From Spirochaetota bacterium (GTDB lineage Bacteria; Spirochaetota; Spirochaetia; B11-G9): a stretch of DNA of 10,141 nt. The stretch spans positions 1 through 10,141 of the forward strand of contig QNBL01000062.1 in assembly GCA_003641695.1 (NCBI GenBank), given 5' to 3'. A model generated the notes under the pieces. It was not told where the DNA came from and made no database searches. It was given only the letters and a program-made list of their open reading frames with translations. How positions within the stretch are numbered: the stretch's first letter is position 1; each line of letters opens with the position of its first letter. Shown piece after piece: positions 5,011 through 10,141 of this stretch. A program made the translations under genes and the position numbers.

Positions 5011-6411
5011 ATGGGAAAAGGGAAAATTGCCAGATTCAATGAAGGTGAAATCATTTTCAAAGCCGGGGAAACCACAAGGGAGATGTATATTCTCCGTACT
5101 GGATCGGTTAAGGTTATGATAAAAAAAGAAGATACTCTTATTCCTCTGACCGAACTTGGATCGGGAAGCTATATTGGAGAGATGTCTTTTCTCACCGGAA
5201 TACCCCGCTCGGCAACAGTAGCGGCAAGTACCTCGGTAACAGCAACAGTGATAGACGCCGATATCCTTAAAGATGAGAATTTGGGACTCTCCACCTGGGC
5301 AGTCAGTCTGGCAAAAGTCCTTGTAAGAAGAATTAGAAGAACGACAGAGATTCTGGGCAGTTATATATCAAAAGAGAGCAGCATACTTGACGATAAAAGC
5401 ATCAAGCGTACCGAAGCAGAAACTTTTTCGCTTAATTACAATGACAGAGAATCCCCTTCCCGGCTCTACCTAAAAGGTCTCCTCACCAGTAAATCCATAG
5501 AACCTTTAAAGGCCAGGATACGGGAGATAAAACTCAAAACCGATGGTTCCATAATTCTCGATTTCTCTGATGTTATTGACATAGACCAGGCAGGAATAAA
5601 TTATCTCTACGGGTTATCACAGGACAAAGATGTATCCACAGGTAAAATCCAAATTGAGAACGTGCAGCTTATCAGGGATAAGGTACTCTCAATAAAAGGA
5701 ATTCAGGATATTCTTACCACCACCCATACCCCTGTCAGAAGGGTGGAAAAAGGCGAAGTACTGATAAAACAGGGGGACGCAGACTCAGCCATGTACGTGG
5801 TTAAATCCGGTTCTTTTTCCATTTTCAGAAATACGGCAAAGGATGTTGTCAATCTTGCCAGGGCTGAAAGCGGGGATGTAATCGGAGAGATGGCTCTTAT
5901 CAAGGAGGGCCCGCGCTCAGCAACCGTTGTTGCAGACAAACCGGGAATAGTCCATGTCATTGATACACGGGAGTTTTACCGTAATACCTACAATGTACCG
6001 GGCTGGTTCATGGAACTCATCCAGGGACTTGTACAGAGGCTCAGAGATACAGACGATATGCTTGAAACAATTTTAGAAGCCAAGAAGGGTAAAACTGAGA
6101 AAGTAAAAAAGAAGACCTCCTTCTGTATTGTCTTTGATGATACAAGACCCGGCTTTTTTTATATCAGAGGTATACTCAGTGTAAAAAATATGGATTATCT
6201 AAAGCAGGCCATCCTGGTTGCGGCAAAGAAGGGGGTAAAGACCATCTCTGTTGACCTCTCAAAGGTAAAAGAAATAGATAATGAAAGTGTAGCAGTTCTT
6301 CTCAATCTTTTTGCAGCTTTAAAGAAAAAGGGAGTGCAGCTTACTTTCGAAGGTCCACAAAAGTCAATCATGTATCTCTTCCAGCAATACGGAATCGACA
6401 AGGATGTTTAG
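5011..6411 (+). CDS. Duplicated cyclic-nucleotide-binding/STAS signalling protein
   Basis: A soluble 466-residue protein with the order cNMP-binding (about 5-115), STAS (about 150-235), cNMP-binding (about 240-350), STAS (about 370-466), so the protein is an internal duplication. Both cNMP domains keep the phosphate-binding cassette: IGEMSFLTGIPRSATV (Gly56, Glu57, Arg66, Ser67) and IGEMALIKEGPRSATV (Gly292, Glu293, Arg302, Ser303), so ligand binding looks plausible. Both STAS domains are degenerate at the site phosphorylated in SpoIIAA-type anti-anti-sigma factors: the D-S-S-G motif reads DQAG (192-195) and DNES (423-426). There is no DNA-binding helix-turn-helix, kinase or membrane segment. 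It therefore probably acts by protein-protein contact, with cAMP or cGMP as the inferred signal. The start has an excellent GGAGGT. The stop is immediately followed by the U32 gene with no gap. Confidence 0.87.
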   Translation: MGKGKIARFNEGEIIFKAGETTREMYILRTGSVKVMIKKEDTLIPLTELGSGSYIGEMSFLTGIPRSATVAASTSVTATVIDADILKDENLGLSTWAVSLAKVLVRRIRRTTEILGSYISKESSILDDKSIKRTEAETFSLNYNDRESPSRLYLKGLLTSKSIEPLKARIREIKLKTDGSIILDFSDVIDIDQAGINYLYGLSQDKDVSTGKIQIENVQLIRDKVLSIKGIQDILTTTHTPVRRVEKGEVLIKQGDADSAMYVVKSGSFSIFRNTAKDVVNLARAESGDVIGEMALIKEGPRSATVVADKPGIVHVIDTREFYRNTYNVPGWFMELIQGLVQRLRDTDDMLETILEAKKGKTEKVKKKTSFCIVFDDTRPGFFYIRGILSVKNMDYLKQAILVAAKKGVKTISVDLSKVKEIDNESVAVLLNLFAALKKKGVQLTFEGPQKSIMYLFQQYGIDKDV

Positions 6412-8682
6412 ATGATAAGAGAAAAACTACCTGAACTTCTTGCTCCTGCGGGAAACCTGGAATGTGCATTGGCAGCATTTGAAAGCGGTGCGGACGCAGT
6501 TTATGCAGGGCTTTCAAAGTTCAATGCCAGAGAAAAATCGGATAACTTTACCCTGGATCAGATGTCAAAGCTCTCATACTATGCGCGGAAGCACAAAAAG
6601 AAAATCTATCTTACCCTTAATACCCTGGTAAAGGAACGGGAACTGGAAGCGATCTACCGGAATCTTGAAGAGATTTCCAGACTTGCCGTCGATGCGGTCA
6701 TCGTTCAGGATATTGGGGTCGTTCATCTTATAAAAACCTTTTTTCCCGAGATTTCCCTGCATGCTTCCACCCAGATGGGAATACACAACAGCGAAGGCGT
6801 CAAACTGGCTGAAAGTATGGGGATCGACAGAGTAATCCTGGAACGTCAGGTTACCATCGATGAACTTGCAATGATCGCCGAAGTTTCACCTCTTGAACTC
6901 GAGGTATTTATTCACGGAGCTTTATGCTGCTCCCTTTCCGGGAACTGTCTGTTTTCTTCCTGGATCGGCGGCTGGAGCGGAAACCGGGGCAAGTGCAAGC
7001 AGCCCTGCAGGCGCAGATACTACAGCAAATCAGAGGGGAACGGCTTTTTTTTCTCAACCAGAGATCTTTACACCCTTGATATGATTCCAGAACTGAAAGA
7101 AACAGGTGTCGCATCTTTAAAGATCGAGGGAAGGCTCAAGAACGCAGATTACGTTGGGAGAACTGTTACCGCTTACCGGATGATTCTTGACGCTGCAGAA
7201 GGAACGGAAAAGGAGCTCATGGGAAAAGCAAAAACCATTCTAGCAGGCTCAGCAGGGAGGAAATGGTCCAGCGGATTCTATACGAATGAAAGTCTCAAGA
7301 CGGTGGTTGACCATACGTCCATAGGAGTTTCAGGACAGTTGTGCGGTGAACTTACGGATATATCCGGCAAAGGGATTACGGTAAAAGTTTCCAGAGAGAT
7401 AAAGATCGGGGACCGTCTGAGGATTCAGCCGCGGTCAGCAGATGAAGGCCCCAGGATTACTGTTACCGCCATGAAGGCAGGTAAAAGAACTGTCGAGAGA
7501 GCCCGGCGGAACGAGCATATCACAATCCTTTTAAGCAGGGACTCGATAAAAGAAACCCTCTCCCCGGGAAGCCTGGTTTTCAAGGTTGGGCAGACACCCC
7601 GAAAGCTCTCAGTTAATCCTGAAGAAATTCCGTTTTTACCTGCTTTAAGAATATTCAATTTGAAAGTTAAAATTTCCCGGAAAGGGATTGTTGTCGGATA
7701 TTCTGATTTCCCAGATGCGGAACCCTTCATCCGCACAGCCATCTTCGATACCGCTGAAAAACACCGTCTTGCCCCAGACACTGTTGTTTCGTTTTTCACT
7801 GCTACACGGGATGAAAGGATCAAAGCAGGTATCATTGAAGTTTCCATAGAGGGAGATCTTTTTATTCCTTCAGGGGTCCTTAAAAAAATTAGAAGGGACT
7901 TCTGGGAACAAACAGCAGAGAGACTTGAAACTGACCTGAGACCAGACAAATCCCGCAGAAATATCACCGCCTACATGCAGTATCATTATTCCACCCGTAA
8001 AGCGGAAGATAAAAGCACTGCTCACCCGGGAACTAAAAAAACCCTGATGATACATGAAAGGAACAACAGGATTCCGGTAATGAATCCGGATGATTTAAAA
8101 TCGGTAAGTATATTTCACCAAGATACCTGCAGTGATGAGATATTCCTCCCGGTTTTTACCCCCGAAGGCAGTCTTGATGATATAAAAAACCTGATCGATA
8201 CTGCTTATTCCAATGGTATGAGAAGATTCCGTGCACGGTCACTGTACCAGATCAATATTCTCAAGCAGTATCCTGATCTGTACGTTACAGCAGCCTACCC
8301 TCTTCCGGTTAGCAATTCCTTTGCAGCCCGGGAACTGGCTAAAATCGGAGTCAGCTGCATTCAGGGATGGGTAGAACTTGAAAAACCAGCACTGGAGGAT
8401 CTTGTCATGTTCAATCCCCTGGATACCGAAATCTACCGTTACGGCAGACCGCACGTACTGGTAACAAGGGCGGAGATAAAAACAGAGGGGGAAATCACCG
8501 ATAGCCACGGTGTTGCATTTATGGTAAAAAAGGATAAGCATGAGGGGATAACATTCCTCTACGGCAGAAAGGTGATGTCCATCCCTGCTGTTTTCGGAAC
8601 TTCGGAATGTCTGGATCTTATAAATGCTTATCCTGAAGAGAAAGATATAACCAGTTTTAACTTTTTTAAAGACTGGGTTTAA
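6412..8682 (+). CDS. U32-family (RlhA-like) RNA hydroxylase, DUF3656-containing
   Basis: A 756-residue cytoplasmic protein of the U32 'peptidase' family. It begins with the family's typical LPELLAPAGN and GADAVYAGL. It matches the U32 signature at 164-182 (EVFIHGALCCSLSGNCLFS) and contains the IEGRLK motif (238-243). Cys172, Cys179, Cys195 and Cys199 match the four cysteines that characterised relatives use for an iron-sulfur cluster. A middle region ending in LFIPSGVLKKIRR resembles DUF3656, as in RlhA (YdcP), which hydroxylates a cytidine of 23S rRNA. The C-terminal third (YPLPVSNSFAARELAKIG, then RYGRPHVLVTRAE) resembles the second barrel-like part of long U32 proteins. Old annotations call these proteases, but RNA hydroxylation is the better-supported role; TrhP-like tRNA hydroxylation is an alternative. 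Length exceeds E. coli RlhA (about 650). It starts on the base after the previous stop, with AAGGA upstream. Confidence 0.88.
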   Translation: MIREKLPELLAPAGNLECALAAFESGADAVYAGLSKFNAREKSDNFTLDQMSKLSYYARKHKKKIYLTLNTLVKERELEAIYRNLEEISRLAVDAVIVQDIGVVHLIKTFFPEISLHASTQMGIHNSEGVKLAESMGIDRVILERQVTIDELAMIAEVSPLELEVFIHGALCCSLSGNCLFSSWIGGWSGNRGKCKQPCRRRYYSKSEGNGFFFSTRDLYTLDMIPELKETGVASLKIEGRLKNADYVGRTVTAYRMILDAAEGTEKELMGKAKTILAGSAGRKWSSGFYTNESLKTVVDHTSIGVSGQLCGELTDISGKGITVKVSREIKIGDRLRIQPRSADEGPRITVTAMKAGKRTVERARRNEHITILLSRDSIKETLSPGSLVFKVGQTPRKLSVNPEEIPFLPALRIFNLKVKISRKGIVVGYSDFPDAEPFIRTAIFDTAEKHRLAPDTVVSFFTATRDERIKAGIIEVSIEGDLFIPSGVLKKIRRDFWEQTAERLETDLRPDKSRRNITAYMQYHYSTRKAEDKSTAHPGTKKTLMIHERNNRIPVMNPDDLKSVSIFHQDTCSDEIFLPVFTPEGSLDDIKNLIDTAYSNGMRRFRARSLYQINILKQYPDLYVTAAYPLPVSNSFAARELAKIGVSCIQGWVELEKPALEDLVMFNPLDTEIYRYGRPHVLVTRAEIKTEGEITDSHGVAFMVKKDKHEGITFLYGRKVMSIPAVFGTSECLDLINAYPEEKDITSFNFFKDWV

Positions 8683-8685
8683 TGC

Positions 8686-8691
8686 TATAAT
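8686..8691 (+). promoter_or_regulatory. Perfect TATAAT box before the acyl-CoA synthetase gene
   Basis: TATAAT lies four bases after the U32 stop. The expected -35 position is only T-rich (TTTTTA), and the implied leader would be about 12 bases, starting just before the GGAGG ribosome binding site. It may be a weak internal promoter or simply AT-rich spacer. Confidence 0.2.
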
Positions 8692-8709
8692 AAAGAAACG
8701 GAGGAAACC

Positions 8710-10141
8710 ATGAAAGATTTTAAAACCCGAACCTTACCAGAACTCTTACAGTTCGCCAGCGGAAAATACACCGATACTCCCGCACTTTCTTTTTCCGACG
8801 GAGTACCGCTTACCTACAGTCAACTCGCAGAGAAAGCCGAGCAGATTGCTGCAAATCTTTATTCTCTTGGGGTTAAAAAGGGTGACAGGGTTGCCATTTT
8901 TTCAAATAACATGCCCAACTGGGGAGTGGTCTACTTTGGTATTTCCCTTACAGGAGCAATAATAGTACCGATTCTACCGGACTTCCATGCCATGGAGGTT
9001 AAAAATATTCTTGATCATTCCGATTCCAGAGTGGTATTCGTTTGCGACAAACTTTACCCCAAGGTTGAAGCACTGAACAAAGGGGGAAAACGGATTTTTA
9101 TCCGTATAAATGAATTTGCCCTTATACCTGAGGGAACAAAACGGGAAAATCTCAATTCCGCATCGGCGGAGTTTACCATGGGCAGTACGGCCTTTACAAA
9201 ACCTGAAGTTTTCGAAGATGATACCGCAGCCATAATCTATACTGCCGGAACAACCGGGCACTCAAAGGGAGTTGTACTGTCCCATAAAAACATCTGCTCA
9301 AATGTTGTTGCCTCAAGCACCATTCCAAACATTAAAGAGGGAGATCATCTACTGTCTGTTCTTCCCCTTTCCCACACCTATGAAGGAACGATAGGTTTTC
9401 TTGTACCAATCTACAATGGGGCTACAATCTTCTATCTGAGCAAACCTCCTTCTGTCAGTGTTCTTCTTCCAGCCTTGAAAAAGGTTAGACCCGGAATTAT
9501 GCTCTCGGTACCTCTTTTAATAGAAAAGATTGTCAGGCAAAGTGTACTTCCGGCAATAGAAAAGAACAAACTGCTGCGGACCCTGTACCATTTCAAACCC
9601 ACCCGTAAACTTATCGCCCGTATGGCGGGGAAAAAGCTTTACCGGACCTTCGGAGGAAGACTTTACTTTTTCGGCATCGGCGGTGCGGCTCTTGCAGAAG
9701 ACGTTGAACGGTTTTTAATGGATGCAAAGTTCCCTTATGCAATAGGCTACGGACTGACTGAGACATCACCATTGATTGCCGGGACCAATGCCAAACGTAC
9801 CCGTTTCAGGTCAACCGGCCCTGTTATTCCCGGAGGAGAGATCAGGATAAACAATCCTAATCCGGATACCGGTGAGGGAGAAATACTTTACAGAGGTCCG
9901 AATGTTATGAAGGGGTACTACAAAGACCCGGAAAAAACTGCAGAGGTTCTTACCGAAGAGGGCTGGTTTCACACAGGAGATCTTGGAATGGTTGACAGGA
10001 ATGGGTATCTGTACATAAAGGGCCGGGTGAAAACAATGATTCTCGGTGCCAGCGGTGAGAATATATATCCTGAAGCCATCGAATCAATAATCAACAACTT
10101 TGATTTTGTCGAAGACTCAATTGTGTTTCAGGAAGAAGGGA
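8710..10141 (+). CDS. Long-chain acyl-CoA synthetase-like enzyme, C-terminus cut by window edge
   Basis: The first 477 residues of an AMP-forming acyl-CoA synthetase (ANL superfamily), which activates a carboxylic acid, probably a fatty acid, via an acyl-adenylate. Visible core motifs are the P-loop YTAGTTGHSKG (177-187, Ala where Ser or Gly is common), YGLTE (347-351), HTGD (421-424), and the hinge region KGRVKTMILGASGENIYP with Arg439. The final part with the catalytic lysine lies beyond the edge. The motif set resembles FadD-type long-chain enzymes, including the PLSHTYE segment, but chain length cannot be read from sequence. No signal peptide or membrane segment is seen. The start has a strong GGAGG (8700-8704) five bases upstream and is 27 bases after the U32 stop, so cotranscription is likely. 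Confidence 0.88.
   Translation, partial: MKDFKTRTLPELLQFASGKYTDTPALSFSDGVPLTYSQLAEKAEQIAANLYSLGVKKGDRVAIFSNNMPNWGVVYFGISLTGAIIVPILPDFHAMEVKNILDHSDSRVVFVCDKLYPKVEALNKGGKRIFIRINEFALIPEGTKRENLNSASAEFTMGSTAFTKPEVFEDDTAAIIYTAGTTGHSKGVVLSHKNICSNVVASSTIPNIKEGDHLLSVLPLSHTYEGTIGFLVPIYNGATIFYLSKPPSVSVLLPALKKVRPGIMLSVPLLIEKIVRQSVLPAIEKNKLLRTLYHFKPTRKLIARMAGKKLYRTFGGRLYFFGIGGAALAEDVERFLMDAKFPYAIGYGLTETSPLIAGTNAKRTRFRSTGPVIPGGEIRINNPNPDTGEGEILYRGPNVMKGYYKDPEKTAEVLTEEGWFHTGDLGMVDRNGYLYIKGRVKTMILGASGENIYPEAIESIINNFDFVEDSIVFQEEG

Noticed and set aside
7425..7967. 180-codon minus-strand open frame inside the U32 gene
   Set aside because: It is antisense to a clearly conserved gene, is rich in Ser, Arg and Leu as antisense frames often are, and has no recognisable motif.

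Overview
This looks like a chromosomal piece of a Gram-negative bacterium of moderate GC content. Two genes carry clear Sec signal peptides. The gene content and codon style are compatible with a spirochaete, but that is an impression only, because the window holds no rRNA or other phylogenetic marker. I see no phage, plasmid, transposase or CRISPR signature.

Left block (1-1997, minus strand): a sigma70-like promoter drives lpdA (dihydrolipoyl dehydrogenase). After a 155-base gap containing a perfect inverted repeat and a possible second promoter comes trxA (thioredoxin). The start of an unrecognised small gene overlaps the end of trxA and leaves the window at the left edge. Together these form a redox cluster.

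Middle block: about 400 bases (2008-2416) hold no intact gene. They contain a strong hairpin, a short open stretch without a start codon and a pair of inverted 11-base elements. Two plus-strand genes for exported proteins follow and overlap by four bases (ATGA): a 199-residue protein of unknown family, then a 422-residue seven-bladed SBBP-type beta-propeller. A terminator-like hairpin follows. Converging on it from the right is a broken LEM-3-like GIY-YIG nuclease gene. Its two halves lie in different frames, and the part expected to carry the catalytic glutamate is not recognisable, yet a near-consensus promoter survives upstream.

Right block (4929-10141, plus strand): a 10-base dyad overlaps the possible promoter of a gene for a soluble signalling protein with two cyclic-nucleotide-binding domains alternating with two STAS domains. 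Its stop codon directly abuts the start of a 756-residue U32-family protein resembling the RlhA rRNA hydroxylase, and 27 bases later a FadD-like acyl-CoA synthetase begins and runs off the right edge. The close spacing suggests an operon that may link second-messenger sensing, RNA hydroxylation and fatty-acid activation; that link is inference.

The most unusual items are the duplicated sensor-STAS protein, whose STAS domains both lack the usual phospho-acceptor serine, and the decayed GIY-YIG gene that single-frame gene calling would miss.
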